This document shows positions 8,463 to 17,185 of a DNA stretch of 64,000 nt, piece after piece (position 1 is the first letter of the stretch; each line of letters opens with the position of its first letter). The notes under the pieces were generated by a model that did no database searches, was not told where the DNA came from, and saw nothing but the letters and a program-made list of their open reading frames with translations. Position numbers and translations under genes: made by a program. The DNA is taken from NCBI RefSeq assembly GCF_014651855.1, contig NZ_BMXR01000006.1:248001-312000 (forward strand), given 5' to 3'. Source of the stretch: Saccharospirillum salsuginis. GTDB taxonomy: Bacteria; Pseudomonadota; Gammaproteobacteria; Pseudomonadales; Natronospirillaceae.

Positions 8463-8492
8463 TTTATATAAAACGTATATGGTTTATATAAA
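8463..8492. promoter_or_regulatory. Twin palindromic operator TTTATATAAA upstream of the ParD-like/map operon
   Basis: Two identical perfect 10-base palindromes TTTATATAAA (8463-8472 and 8483-8492) are spaced 20 bases centre to centre, two helical turns, with ACGTATATGG between. They stand 16 bases before the ParD-like start codon. Ribbon-helix-helix antitoxins typically bind such tandem dyads to repress their own promoter, so autoregulation is likely. The -10 element probably lies inside the same sequence. Confidence 0.6.
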
Positions 8493-8508
8493 CTCGGGAG
8501 GCTCGACT

Positions 8509-8721
8509 ATGGGCATCGTAAAAATCAGCGACGAACTGCACGAAGAAATCCGCCACGCCAGTGCGGTCATGGGCCGGTCCATCAATGGCCAGGCCGAGTT
8601 CTGGATCAAGATCGGCTTGCTGGCAGAACTCTATCCGGACCTGACCTACCCGCAATTGACGCGAAAACTGCTCGCCCACCCCGAGTTGACGATCCGGGAG
8701 GTGCTCGACGATGTCAGTTAA
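8509..8721 (+). CDS. ParD-like ribbon-helix-helix protein paired with methionine aminopeptidase
   Basis: 70 residues from the ATG at 8509, which follows CTCGGGAGG; an in-frame ATG at 8455 would begin before the operator and lacks a ribosome site. The N-terminal MGIVKISDELHEEIRHASAV is a ribbon-helix-helix type strand plus helix of the ParD-like antitoxin family, followed by RSINGQAEFWIKIGLLAE. No ParE/RelE toxin follows. Instead the stop overlaps the start of map by 11 bases. In my knowledge of the family, ParD-like proteins beside type I methionine aminopeptidases recur in proteobacteria. It is probably an autoregulator of the operon; an antitoxin role is unproven. Confidence 0.75.
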   Translation: MGIVKISDELHEEIRHASAVMGRSINGQAEFWIKIGLLAELYPDLTYPQLTRKLLAHPELTIREVLDDVS

Positions 8722-9496
8722 GCGCAAAACTCCGGCTGCGCTCGATCACATGCGCGAGTCAGGACGATTGTTGGCTCAGGTGTTTGCGCATCTCGATGGG
8801 ATTGTGAAGCCGGGTCTGACGACCATGGCGATCAATGACGAAGTCGAACGCTTCGTTGTTGAAGAACTGGAGGCGCGGCCGGCCAGCAAGGGCCAGTATG
8901 GTTTTCCTCATGTCCTCAACGCCTCGGTTAATGAGGTGGTCTGCCACGGCTGGCCCAAGGCGAGCCAGAAACTCAAACGCGGTCAGATCATCAACCTCGA
9001 CATCACGCTCGAGAAAAACGGCTACATTGCCGATTCCAGCAAGATGTACTGCATCGGCGAGGTGTCACCCGAGGCCCGTCGTCTGGTGAACACCACCTAC
9101 GAAGCCATGTGGGCCGGCATTCGGGTCGTCCGACCGGGTGCGACACTGGGCGATATTGGCCATGCTATCCAGATGCTCGCCGAAGGGGCGGGTTATAGCG
9201 TGGTGCGGGAGTTCTGCGGCCACGGCATCGGCCGTGAGATGCACGAAGACCCCCAGGTCATGCACTTCGGCGAACCGGGTTTCGGGGAGCGGTTGGAGCC
9301 TGGGATGACCTTCACCATCGAGCCGATGATCAACGCCGGCGGCCGCAACGTGAAAACCCTAAAAGATGGCTGGACGGTGGTGACGCGCGACAAGAGTCTT
9401 TCGGCCCAGTGGGAGCATACGGTGGCTGTGACGGAAACCGGTGTCCAGGTGCTTACGCTGCGTGATGAAGAAGCGGCGATCGCCAAAGCCGTATAG
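8711..9496 (+). CDS. map: Type I methionine aminopeptidase
   Basis: 261 residues. Removes N-terminal methionine from new proteins in the cytoplasm. All metal ligands and the substrate-binding histidine of the family are present: His in VCHGWPK, Asp in NLDITL, Asp in ADSSKMY, His in GHGIGR, Glu in FTIEPM and Glu in QWEHTV. The start ATG lies inside the end of the ParD-like gene, so expression is coupled to it rather than to rpsB/tsf as in many bacteria. It may be a second, accessory copy; whether another map exists cannot be judged from this window. Confidence 0.93.
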   Translation: MSVKRKTPAALDHMRESGRLLAQVFAHLDGIVKPGLTTMAINDEVERFVVEELEARPASKGQYGFPHVLNASVNEVVCHGWPKASQKLKRGQIINLDITLEKNGYIADSSKMYCIGEVSPEARRLVNTTYEAMWAGIRVVRPGATLGDIGHAIQMLAEGAGYSVVREFCGHGIGREMHEDPQVMHFGEPGFGERLEPGMTFTIEPMINAGGRNVKTLKDGWTVVTRDKSLSAQWEHTVAVTETGVQVLTLRDEEAAIAKAV

Positions 9497-9525
9497 CCGG
9501 CTCGATCACCGGCCGAGTTGGACCT

Positions 9526-10137
9526 TCAGCGAACGCGTGTGAAGAGGTAGGCGAACGCGGGCCGGGTATAGGCGATGCCCCGTCCAGAGGCTTTGATGCT
9601 CTCCCGAGTAACGGTTTGGGGTTTTTTCGGGACCATGAATCGATCCAGATCCGAGTGCGTCACGGTGTAGTGCTCTCCCCGAGATAATACCGCCGCCGTC
9701 AGCTTAAACCGTGAATCCAATGCAGCGAGGGCGGCATCGCCATGGCTGGCATTCACCAGTAAGGTTCCGCCTATACGCAAGCAATGCCCGCACGCCTCGG
9801 AGATAAACCCCGCGTACAGTGAAATCAGCAGGTCATAGCGTTCATCATCCAGTGGCACCGACCGATAGTCCCCGTGCAGAAAGGTGAATCGGCCATTTTC
9901 GTCATCCCCATGCTCCCGGATGATCTGCTGTACACCTTCCGTGTCGGCAAAGAACCGGGCTGCTCGCTTGTCCAGATCGACGTAGGTGACGTCGGAATAG
10001 ACGAAGGACGGCGCCACATCCACATAGCTGCCTGCGTACAGAACAGCGTCAGCCGGTACGGCTTCGCGGATAGCTTGGAACAGTCGCCATCGGTCTCCCG
10101 GGTGTTGGTCCTGTTTGTCCCACAATTGCTGTGTCAT
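9526..10137 (-). CDS. Class I SAM-dependent methyltransferase-like protein
   Basis: 203 residues from ATG 10137, five bases after the stop of the upstream oxidoreductase gene; a longer frame from 10173 would overlap that gene and is not favoured. The fold is suggested by VLYAGSYVDVAPSF (motif I region), the acidic strand end VTYVDLDKRAA (motif II), FLHGDYRSVPLDDERYDLLI and the post-IV segment LRIGGTLLVNASHGD. Motif I lacks the classic GxGxG. The methyl acceptor is unknown; pairing with a flavoprotein suggests a shared small-molecule substrate. Confidence 0.6.
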   Translation of the reverse strand: MTQQLWDKQDQHPGDRWRLFQAIREAVPADAVLYAGSYVDVAPSFVYSDVTYVDLDKRAARFFADTEGVQQIIREHGDDENGRFTFLHGDYRSVPLDDERYDLLISLYAGFISEACGHCLRIGGTLLVNASHGDAALAALDSRFKLTAAVLSRGEHYTVTHSDLDRFMVPKKPQTVTRESIKASGRGIAYTRPAFAYLFTRVR

Positions 10138-10142
10138 TTGCT

Positions 10143-11087
10143 TCACCGGGTTACCTCCGACAGGGAGTTCCATCGTTCCATTGCGATGTCATGAGCGATC
10201 ATTTCGACACAGAACCCACCTTCTGATGCGGCGGCTGCAATTCCACTGAAACCGATGCGGGCATCGCCGATGAGGTACAGCCCTGGAATAGAGGTGGTCC
10301 CGGATTCATTTGCCATGACGGGCATGTTCCACGAGTTATTGTCATTGGCAACCACACCCAGGCTCTCGGCGAAATGGGTAGCGGGACTTGAGTAGTCATC
10401 CACGACAAATCCACTCTGACGGGGTATTGACCGACCGCCTTGCAATACGACCTGAGTCAGTTTGCCGTTGTCCGACATCAGCTGATCTACAGGAGCCTCC
10501 TCAACGGCGACGCCGTGGTCGGTCAACTCGGCTTTTAGTGCGGTATCCAATGGTCGGCCATTGCTAAACACGACAATGTCATTCGACCACAGCCGCATCA
10601 TCGGAACAAAATGCTGAATCGCCTCAAAACCAAAAACGGCGATGGCTTCGTCCGCATGCTCATAACCATCGCAAAACGGGCAGGGGTAGACAGACTTGCC
10701 GTAGACGGATTCTATGCCGGGCAAGTTCAGCCGCTCAAGATGGTCCCGGTGACCTGTGGCGATGATCAATCGAGACGTTCTCAGAATGGTGCCCTGAGAG
10801 GTTGTTACGGAAAAGCCACGGTCAATACGGTCTACCGCTTCAACCTGGTCGGCAACGTATTGAACCGACGGGTAGCGCTGCAGCTGTTCTTTGGCGATCG
10901 CCAGCAACTCGGAAGGGTGCACGCCATCTCGGGTCAGAAATCCGTGTGAGGCTGTTGTGACAAGATTGCGCGGTGTTTCGGCATTGATCAGTACGGTCTT
11001 CAACCGGGTTCGTCCCGCGATCAGTGCTGCGGACTGCCCGGCAGGACCGCCTCCGATGATGATGAGGTCGTTGTGGTCTGAGTTCAT
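10143..11087 (-). CDS. Thioredoxin-reductase-like NAD(P)/FAD-dependent oxidoreductase
   Basis: 314 residues starting at ATG 11087 with GGAGAACACG upstream; the 51 codons that could precede it do not look like this family. Residues 7-20 form the FAD-binding dinucleotide fold (LIIIGGGPAGQSAA), an active-site-like CPFCDGYE lies near residues 137-144, the second nucleotide site is near IAVFGF, and the FAD-closing motif is GLYLIGDARIGFSG. The CPFC pair matches ferredoxin/thioredoxin-reductase-like enzymes with a redox-active disulfide. It forms a two-gene operon with the methyltransferase-like gene. The electron acceptor is unknown. Confidence 0.85.
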   Translation of the reverse strand: MNSDHNDLIIIGGGPAGQSAALIAGRTRLKTVLINAETPRNLVTTASHGFLTRDGVHPSELLAIAKEQLQRYPSVQYVADQVEAVDRIDRGFSVTTSQGTILRTSRLIIATGHRDHLERLNLPGIESVYGKSVYPCPFCDGYEHADEAIAVFGFEAIQHFVPMMRLWSNDIVVFSNGRPLDTALKAELTDHGVAVEEAPVDQLMSDNGKLTQVVLQGGRSIPRQSGFVVDDYSSPATHFAESLGVVANDNNSWNMPVMANESGTTSIPGLYLIGDARIGFSGIAAAASEGGFCVEMIAHDIAMERWNSLSEVTR

Positions 11088-11329
11088 CGTGTTCTCCTGG
11101 GTAGAGGGGCTGCGTGATGCTGGTTTCCAGCTTAGAGGATGCCAGCCTTGTTCTGGAGAGCGAGGGTTTGGAGATAATCGGCTTATTTTTAGGTGTAGGT
11201 GCTTTGAGGGATGGTCGGGTGCGCTACCGACGACGGTCATTGGTCGACCGCACTCGGGTAAGGCTGAATGTCACTTGATCAGCACAGATTGTATGAAAGA
11301 ATATTAAAGCAATACTGAAGTTCTATAAA

Positions 11330-11338
11330 TGCTATACT
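11330..11338 (+). promoter_or_regulatory. Probable extended -10 promoter of the sterol-desaturase-family gene
   Basis: TGCTATACT fits an extended -10 element (TGnTATAAT). It stands about 65 bases before the ATG in a locally AT-rich stretch inside a GC-rich genome. No convincing -35 is seen. The rest of the 315-base divergent gap (11088-11402) shows no further feature I can support. Confidence 0.4.
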
Positions 11339-11402
11339 TGGTTGATTTATGTGATTCCTTTTGCGATCTATGACTCAATAGACGCCAGGAGGGACAAAAC
11401 TG

Positions 11403-12533
11403 ATGAGTAGAACACTGCGAAACAAGTATGAAAACGTTGATTTGACCCCGGGTCTCGGCAAGGTGAGCGCGACCTTCTCCATTGGGCTCGGTCTGCTGTC
11501 ACTGTTCGGTGCATTGTGTTTCCTGATGCCGGAGTTGTTCACCACTCCCGAATTTCGGGGGTTTTACGAGGGACCGGTACTGCAGGCGGTGCTGCAATTG
11601 GGCATCGCGGTCGGGTTCGGGTGCGGCCTTTACTCCATGATGAAGCATCGTTCCACGGGTTACGGCCTGGTCGGGATGGGGCTGGCCACGGTGGCGGCCT
11701 TAGTGGCGTCCGGTAAAGTGGAAGCCCCGACGGTCGACATGCGTAACCTGTACGTCGGCCTCGATTATTTCATTCTGACCTTGGTGATTCTCGCCCTGGT
11801 GTTTATTCCGTTGGAACACGCTTTTCCGAAAGACCCGTCCCAGAAAGTGTTGCGCAAGGGGTGGGTGACGGACCTTAAATATTTCATGTTCAGCCACCTG
11901 GGCATTCAATTGATCAGCTTTTTCACCATCATTCCGGTTCAGGCCGTTCTGCATCAGGCCAGCACCTGGGAGCTTCAGCAATGGGTGGCGGCTCAGCCGG
12001 TCTGGCTGCAGTTTATCGAGATACTGGTGGTGGTGGATTTTGGCACCTATTGGATTCACCGTGCCATGCATGAAATCCCGGCACTGTGGAAAATCCACGC
12101 GGTGCATCATTCCACGGAACACATGGACTGGCTGGCGTCTTCCCGGTTGCACGTCCTGGAGATTCTTGTGAACCGGTTCGTGGGGTATGTGCCGATATTC
12201 GTACTGGGGTTTTCGCCGTCCGCTGTGTACGCGTATTTGGTGTTTGTGTCCTTTCACGCCATTTTCATTCATTCCAATGTGCGTTTTCGCTTTCCTATGC
12301 TTCGCCGGATTCTGGCGACGCCTGAATTCCACCACTGGCACCACTCGTCGGAGCAGGCCGCGATCGATAAGAACTACGCGGCGTTCTTACCCATATACGA
12401 TGTGGTCTTCGGGACGGCCTATATGCCGACGCACCTGGCTGCGCGCTATGGGACGGTGTCAAACAACGTTCCAGTCGGTGTGTTGGGGCAGTTCCTGTAC
12501 CCGTTCCGGTGTTGGTTGGGTAAGGCTAGGTAG
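11403..12533 (+). CDS. Sterol desaturase/fatty-acid hydroxylase family membrane enzyme
   Basis: 376 residues with several membrane segments in the first 190 and the three histidine clusters that bind the di-iron centre: HRAMH (about residue 219), HAVHH (about 231) and HHWHH (about 310). Family members hydroxylate or desaturate lipids, sterols or carotenoids at the membrane. The N-terminal 120 residues form an extra multi-pass region that the compact bacterial members lack. AGGAGGG precedes the ATG. No pathway genes are adjacent, so the lipid substrate is unknown. Confidence 0.88.
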   Translation: MSRTLRNKYENVDLTPGLGKVSATFSIGLGLLSLFGALCFLMPELFTTPEFRGFYEGPVLQAVLQLGIAVGFGCGLYSMMKHRSTGYGLVGMGLATVAALVASGKVEAPTVDMRNLYVGLDYFILTLVILALVFIPLEHAFPKDPSQKVLRKGWVTDLKYFMFSHLGIQLISFFTIIPVQAVLHQASTWELQQWVAAQPVWLQFIEILVVVDFGTYWIHRAMHEIPALWKIHAVHHSTEHMDWLASSRLHVLEILVNRFVGYVPIFVLGFSPSAVYAYLVFVSFHAIFIHSNVRFRFPMLRRILATPEFHHWHHSSEQAAIDKNYAAFLPIYDVVFGTAYMPTHLAARYGTVSNNVPVGVLGQFLYPFRCWLGKAR

Positions 12534-12648
12534 TCTTTGCCTCACTTCGTGGAGGTCCTGAAGCCATTGTTCGTGGTTGAATAACATGAACCATATAATG
12601 TACTGCTTATAATTGAACCATGAATAGTACAACTAGAGTGATGCTCGC

Positions 12649-12894
12649 ATGAGAATCATAAGCTTCTCCGATGCTCGGAGTAAGTTAAGGAGTGTTTTGG
12701 ATCAAGTGGTTTACGACGCGGACTATACGGTTATTACCCGAAGAGATGCGGAAGACGTCGTGGTGATGTCTTTGGATCAGTTTAATGGCCTGATGGAAAC
12801 CGTTCATCTGCTCAAGTTCCCCGCCAATGCATCCCACCTGGAAAAGTCCATTCAGCAATACCGGGCTGGAAAGGCGAAGCACTGTGAAAGGTAA
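12649..12894 (+). CDS. YefM/Phd-type antitoxin without a recognisable toxin
   Basis: 81 residues of the Phd/YefM family: the N-terminal DNA-binding half (MRIISFSDARSKLRSVLDQV) and the conserved YTVITRRDAEDVVVMSLDQFN, followed by the disordered toxin-wrapping tail HLEKSIQQYRAGKA. Normally a YoeB/RelE toxin gene starts at or inside the antitoxin stop. Here that position holds only a 28-codon frame ending at a family B repeat. The upstream region carries TGTACT and AGTACA half-sites that could be the operator. Confidence 0.85.
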   Translation: MRIISFSDARSKLRSVLDQVVYDADYTVITRRDAEDVVVMSLDQFNGLMETVHLLKFPANASHLEKSIQQYRAGKAKHCER

Positions 12895-12970
12895 ATCTAC
12901 GACTGTTGAGTTGGTTTTCCGCTTGGATGCAACCGTTGATATTGAGGACGGTTTCCGGTTGGCAAATTGA
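12884..12970 (+). pseudogene. 28-codon frame where the YoeB-type toxin should be (possible remnant)
   Basis: GTG at 12884 overlaps the antitoxin end by 11 bases, as toxin genes usually do, and reads VKGKSTTVELVFRLDATVDI plus eight residues to TGA. It shows no convincing similarity to YoeB or RelE. A family B repeat starts two bases after the stop. It may be what is left of a deleted toxin gene, or chance. Confidence 0.25.
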
Positions 12971-12971
12971 A

Positions 12972-12992
12972 GGTGGGCAGTGCCCACCCTAC
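12972..12992. repeat. Single family B repeat unit
   Basis: GGTGGGCAGTGCCCACCCTA, a palindrome matching the facing arms of the paired family B elements elsewhere. It lies between the orphan antitoxin region and the 3' end of the convergent solute-binding protein gene. The partner arm is absent. Confidence 0.8.
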
Positions 12993-13008
12993 AGTCATAT
13001 CGTGTAGT

Positions 13009-13740
13009 CTACTGACGTGATTGGGCGACAGTCTCGTAGGCGGCGTGCAATCGGTCCAACACCGGCTTCGGCGTTTCCTTGTTCATCGCCAGGTACATGT
13101 CTACTGTCCGCAGCACCCAGGCGGGTTCGATGTCCGCGAACCCGGCGTCTTCGGCCAGTCGATAGGCGCTGACGTCCGACGCGATCCAGACGTCGATCTG
13201 GCCCTGGGCCAGCCGCTGCGGGTTCAGGCTGTCGTTGGGCAGGGTCGACACATCGATGCCCTGGTCCTGCAGGTAGAGCGTAGTGGCGGAGTTGTCGTAG
13301 CCGCCGACGCGCAGTGACCGCAAATCCTCCAGGCTGTTCACTTTGACACCGCTGTCTTTGTAGCGGAAGACAATCCAGTTGTACTGCGCGATGGGGCCGA
13401 CCCATTCGAACAGGTCTTCGCGCTGGTCGGTGCGGGCGGTGGAAAACAGTCCGTAGTTCGGCCGGTCCAGCGTGCGTTGGTAGCCGACCCGCCAGGTTCG
13501 CAGTCGCATGCGGTAGTCGAGTCCGCTCTCGGCCATCAGTGTTTTAACGAAGTCGGTGGAGGTACCGCCGATGTCCTCGCCCCAATGTTCGTAATCGCGG
13601 CCGTTCAGGCTGTAATTGTAGGCACCGTAGTTTTCAGTGTAGAGGTAGAGCTTGGTGGCATCGTCGTCTTCGGCGTGTGCGAAGATCGACCATCCCAGTA
13701 GAGTCGATAGGCAAAGCAGGCAATGAATCAGACGGTTCAT
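13009..13740 (-). CDS. Periplasmic solute-binding protein (family 3-like)
   Basis: 243 residues with a signal peptide ending AHA (residue 23). The pattern VGYQRTLDRPNYGLFSTART, followed by EWVGPIAQYNW, is typical of the family 3 solute-binding fold used by polar amino-acid importers and sensors. It has no adjacent permease in its own unit, so it could serve the neighbouring Aap importer or act as a stand-alone receptor. Ligand unknown. Confidence 0.8.
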   Translation of the reverse strand: MNRLIHCLLCLSTLLGWSIFAHAEDDDATKLYLYTENYGAYNYSLNGRDYEHWGEDIGGTSTDFVKTLMAESGLDYRMRLRTWRVGYQRTLDRPNYGLFSTARTDQREDLFEWVGPIAQYNWIVFRYKDSGVKVNSLEDLRSLRVGGYDNSATTLYLQDQGIDVSTLPNDSLNPQRLAQGQIDVWIASDVSAYRLAEDAGFADIEPAWVLRTVDMYLAMNKETPKPVLDRLHAAYETVAQSRQ

Positions 13741-13886
13741 GGCGTGACTCTCAGGTTTTTTGAATGATGAGCGTGTGTCCGCTCTTTGTTGTTGTGGTTG
13801 CGTTCGAGGGAATCCCTGCGGAGGGTTTTTTTATTATCGTGAGGGTGCCCGACGTCCTCGTCGGGCGGGCTGCCGCCCGGAGCACC

Positions 13887-13941
13887 GGGGGCGATCGTCG
13901 ACGACCCGCGAGGGCAGACGCGGTCGTCAACGGTCGGCCCC
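13887..13941. terminator. Large imperfect hairpin downstream of aapP
   Basis: Arms 13887-13910 and 13919-13941 pair over about 23 bases with three mismatches and one bulge. It lies 26 bases beyond the aapP stop on the minus strand and is followed by another hairpin CCCGACG-tcct-CGTCGGG (13849-13866). There is no clear U-run, so it may stabilise the 3' end or act with Rho. Confidence 0.4.
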
Positions 13942-13967
13942 GGCACCCGAGGCGAACAGAACTCGGC

Positions 13968-14732
13968 TCAGTGCCCCAGAATCTGGCTGAGGAACAGTTT
14001 GGTTCGATCGTTCTGCGGATTGGCGAAGAACTCGTGCGGTTCGTTCTGTTCGATGATCTGGCCGGCGTCCATGAAGATCACGCGGTCGGCGACCAACTTG
14101 GCGAAGCCCATTTCGTGCGTCACACACAGCATGGTCATGCCTTCTTCGGCCAGTTCGACCATGACGTCGAGCACTTCCTTGATCATCTCCGGGTCGAGGG
14201 CCGAGGTCGGCTCATCGAACAACATGACCTTGGGGTTCATGCACAGGGAGCGGGCGATGGCGACACGCTGCTGCTGACCGCCGGACAGCTGACCGGGGTA
14301 CTTGTTCGCCTGCTCGGCGATCTTCACCCGCTCCAGGTATTTCATCGCCGTGGCTTCGGCTTCTTCCTTCTTGCGCTTCAATACGAACATCGGCGCCAGC
14401 GTCAGGTTCTCCAGCACGGTCAGGTGCGGGAACAGGTTGAAGTGCTGAAACACCATGCAGACATCCTTGCGGATGACTTCGATGTTTTTCACGTTGTCGG
14501 TCAGTTCGATGCCGTTGACGGTGACGTTGCCCTGCTGGTGTTCTTCCAGACGGTTCAGGCAGCGGATCATGGTGGACTTACCGGAACCGGACGGGCCGCA
14601 GATGACGATGCGCTCGCCCTGCTTCACGTCCAGGTTGATGTCTCGCAGTACGTGAAAGTCGCCGTACCACTTGTTCATGTTGGTGACTTGAATGACGGAT
14701 TCGCGGTCAGCCAGTCGGTCTTGTGCGGTCAT
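13968..14732 (-). CDS. aapP: General L-amino-acid ABC transporter ATP-binding protein
   Basis: 254 residues from ATG 14732, which has GGAG upstream; the ATG ten codons earlier lacks one. It powers import from the cytoplasmic face. Walker [11 protein letters not shown]-loop [12 protein letters not shown], signature LSGGQQQR, Walker [13 protein letters not shown] and the switch histidine in VTHEMGFA are all intact. It is the last gene of aapJQMP, 63 bases after aapM. Members of this family drive AapQMP, GltKL or similar polar amino-acid importers. Confidence 0.93.
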   Translation of the reverse strand: MTAQDRLADRESVIQVTNMNKWYGDFHVLRDINLDVKQGERIVICGPSGSGKSTMIRCLNRLEEHQQGNVTVNGIELTDNVKNIEVIRKDVCMVFQHFNLFPHLTVLENLTLAPMFVLKRKKEEAEATAMKYLERVKIAEQANKYPGQLSGGQQQRVAIARSLCMNPKVMLFDEPTSALDPEMIKEVLDVMVELAEEGMTMLCVTHEMGFAKLVADRVIFMDAGQIIEQNEPHEFFANPQNDRTKLFLSQILGH

Positions 14733-14795
14733 GGTCGTTCTCCAGAATTCGTGTCCGGCCACCCGCGTGGCGGGTGGCGTCTGTCAATCGGGTTC

Positions 14796-15890
14796 TTAGT
14801 GGGACATGCCCTGTTTCAAATCGCGATCGAGCTTCAGGCTGTAACGCGACAGGAAGAAACACATGATGAAGAAGATCAGGGCAATGAAGACGTAGCCTTC
14901 CAGAAACTGCTGGCGCCAAGCCGGGTCGTTGATCGCCGACTTGGTGGTGGCGAGCAGGTCGAACAGGCCGATGATCACCACCAGGGAGGTGTCCTTCAGC
15001 AAGGAGATGAAGGTACTCATGGTCGGCGGAATCACCAGGCGCAGGGCCTGCGGCAGGATGATCTTGCCCATTTTCTGCCAGTAGGACAGACCCAGGGAAT
15101 CGGCCGCTTCATATTGGCCCGAGGGAATGGCCTGCATGCCACCCCGGAACACTTCGGCGAGGTAGGCCGCCTGGAAGAAGATGATGCCGACCTGGGCGCG
15201 CAGCAGCTTGTTCACGGTCACGCCTTCCGGCAGGAACAGCGGGAACATCACCGAGGCCATGATCAGTACGGAGATCAGCGGCACGCCACGGAACACCTCG
15301 ATGACGACCACGCAGATCACCTTGACGAACGGCATCTCGGAGCGACGGCCCAGCGCCAGCATCAGTGCCAGCGGTGCCGCGAAACCGATGCCGACAACGG
15401 CCAGCAACAGGGTCAGGGTCAGGCCACCCCAGTGCGCGGTGTCGACACGCTCAAGGCCTAATACGCCACCGGCGAGTACGAAGTAGAGGACAACCAGGCC
15501 GACCAGCCAGCCGACCAGCAACCCGACGCTCCAGAAGCGTCGGTTGGTACTGATCAGGACGCCGGAAATCAGCATGGCGATGGCCAGAACGGAGCGCCAC
15601 TGTTCGTCTTCCGGGAAGGTGCCGAACAGGATGAAGCGTGCGTTCTGGTGCACGTAGGCCCAGCAGGCGCCGCTGATGTTCTCACAGGCGTCCTTGGTCG
15701 CCGCGAAGCTCGCGTCGAACACGGTCCAGGACAGAATTGTGCTCAGGACCTGCCAGATCAGGTAACCACAGACCAGGGTAATGGCCGTGTTCACCGGTGA
15801 GGAAAAGAGGTTGTCGCGCATCCAGCGCAGGCTGCGGTTGGATGCGGTGCCGCCCGTCGGGCGAGCCTGGCTTTCGATCAGAGTCGTCAT
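14796..15890 (-). CDS. aapM: General L-amino-acid ABC transporter permease AapM
   Basis: 364 residues. The N-terminal half carries extra membrane segments, characteristic of AapM/BztC compared with ordinary His/Glu-type permeases. The C-terminal half holds the permease signature EAADSLGLSYWQKMGKIILP (the EAA loop contacting the ATPase). It is one base from the aapQ stop, so the two are co-translated. It forms the membrane channel with AapQ. Confidence 0.92.
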   Translation of the reverse strand: MTTLIESQARPTGGTASNRSLRWMRDNLFSSPVNTAITLVCGYLIWQVLSTILSWTVFDASFAATKDACENISGACWAYVHQNARFILFGTFPEDEQWRSVLAIAMLISGVLISTNRRFWSVGLLVGWLVGLVVLYFVLAGGVLGLERVDTAHWGGLTLTLLLAVVGIGFAAPLALMLALGRRSEMPFVKVICVVVIEVFRGVPLISVLIMASVMFPLFLPEGVTVNKLLRAQVGIIFFQAAYLAEVFRGGMQAIPSGQYEAADSLGLSYWQKMGKIILPQALRLVIPPTMSTFISLLKDTSLVVIIGLFDLLATTKSAINDPAWRQQFLEGYVFIALIFFIMCFFLSRYSLKLDRDLKQGMSH

Positions 15891-15891
15891 C

Positions 15892-17082
15892 TTATCGCTC
15901 CACCAGCGCCATGCGCTTGTTGTACCAGTTCATGAACAGGGAGATCAGCAGGCTGATGCTCAGGTAAATCGACATGAAGATCACCACCGCTTCGACCGCC
16001 TGTCCGGTCTGGTTCATCGTGGTGTTGGAGATCGACACCAGATCCGGATAACCGATGGCCACCGCCAGCGAGCTGTTCTTGGTCAGGTTGAGATACTGGT
16101 TGGTCATCGGCGGGATGATCACGCGCAGTGCCTGCGGCAGGATGATCAGCCGCATGACCCAGCTCGGCTTCAGGCCGAGGGAGGTCGCCGCTTCGTTCTG
16201 GCCCTTGGGCACCGACTGAATACCGGACCGGACGATTTCGGCGATGTAGGTGGCGGTGTAGACGGTCAGACCGAGCAACAGGGTGAAGAATTCCGGCGAC
16301 ATGTTCAGGCCACCGCTGAAGTTGAAACCGGTCAGCTCTGGTGTGTTCAACTCGGTCGGGGCGCCGGAGACCAGCCAGGTCAGTAACGGTACGGCCACGA
16401 TAACGCCCAGACCCACACTCAGGTAGGGAAAGACTTCACCGGTGGCTTCGAGACGTTTCAGGGCCCATTTGCGCAGCAGGAAGAAACCGGCGATGCCGGC
16501 GACCAGGGCGATGAGGACAGCGGTCCAGACCGGGTTTTCGGCCGGAACCGGCAGATACAGCCCGCGGTTGGTCAGAAACACACCATCAATCGGATTCAGC
16601 GCGTTGCGCGGGCTCGGGAAGGCGTTGGTGACCACGGAGTACCAGAAAAACAGTTGCAGCAGCAGGGGAATGTTGCGGAAGGTTTCAATGTAGGTCTTGC
16701 CCAGAAAGCGCAACAACCAGTTTTTCGAGACCAGGCCAATGCCGATGAAAGTACCCAGGATGGTCGCGAGAATAATACCGGTGATCGAGACTTTTAGCGT
16801 ATTGAGTACACCGACGACCAGAGCGCGGCCGTAGCTGCTCTCGGGAGTATACTGGATCAGGCTTTCGCTGATGCCGAAGGCGGCTTCTTTTTCGAGGAAT
16901 CCGAAGCCGGTGGCGATGTCTTGTTGCTCCAGGTTGGTCAGGGTGTTGTTCACCAGGTACCAACCCATCAGGAATACGCCGCCAAACACCAGGATCTGGT
17001 AAATGATCGAGCGCACGGTTTTATCGTACAGCAGCGTCATCACCGGGTTGGCAGCGGCTTGGTTTGTTTGATTCTGGGTCAT
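15892..17082 (-). CDS. aapQ: General L-amino-acid ABC transporter permease AapQ
   Basis: 396 residues from ATG 17082 (GGAGA upstream); an in-frame start 18 codons earlier has no ribosome site. There are about eight membrane segments, with the EAA loop NEAATSLGLKPSWVMRLIIL near residues 301-320. Length and the large periplasmic insertion between early segments match AapQ/BztB. It follows aapJ after a hairpin-rich 180-base gap that probably lowers its expression relative to the binding protein. Confidence 0.92.
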   Translation of the reverse strand: MTQNQTNQAAANPVMTLLYDKTVRSIIYQILVFGGVFLMGWYLVNNTLTNLEQQDIATGFGFLEKEAAFGISESLIQYTPESSYGRALVVGVLNTLKVSITGIILATILGTFIGIGLVSKNWLLRFLGKTYIETFRNIPLLLQLFFWYSVVTNAFPSPRNALNPIDGVFLTNRGLYLPVPAENPVWTAVLIALVAGIAGFFLLRKWALKRLEATGEVFPYLSVGLGVIVAVPLLTWLVSGAPTELNTPELTGFNFSGGLNMSPEFFTLLLGLTVYTATYIAEIVRSGIQSVPKGQNEAATSLGLKPSWVMRLIILPQALRVIIPPMTNQYLNLTKNSSLAVAIGYPDLVSISNTTMNQTGQAVEAVVIFMSIYLSISLLISLFMNWYNKRMALVER

Positions 17083-17185
17083 AACCCAACGTCTCCGCAG
17101 GTAGTTCCAAGTTCTTTCAGGGCGTTTTAAGCGCACAGGGCACTTGAGCAGACAGGCGTCTGCTTAAATGTCCTGATGCGGAATT

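Noticed and set aside
13820..13845. CCCTGCGGAGGG followed by a run of T on the plus strand as a terminator
   Set aside because: The stem is only four bases, and no plus-strand gene ends nearby.
13764..15461. 565-codon plus-strand open frame
   Set aside because: Antisense to aapP and aapM, whose motifs are complete.
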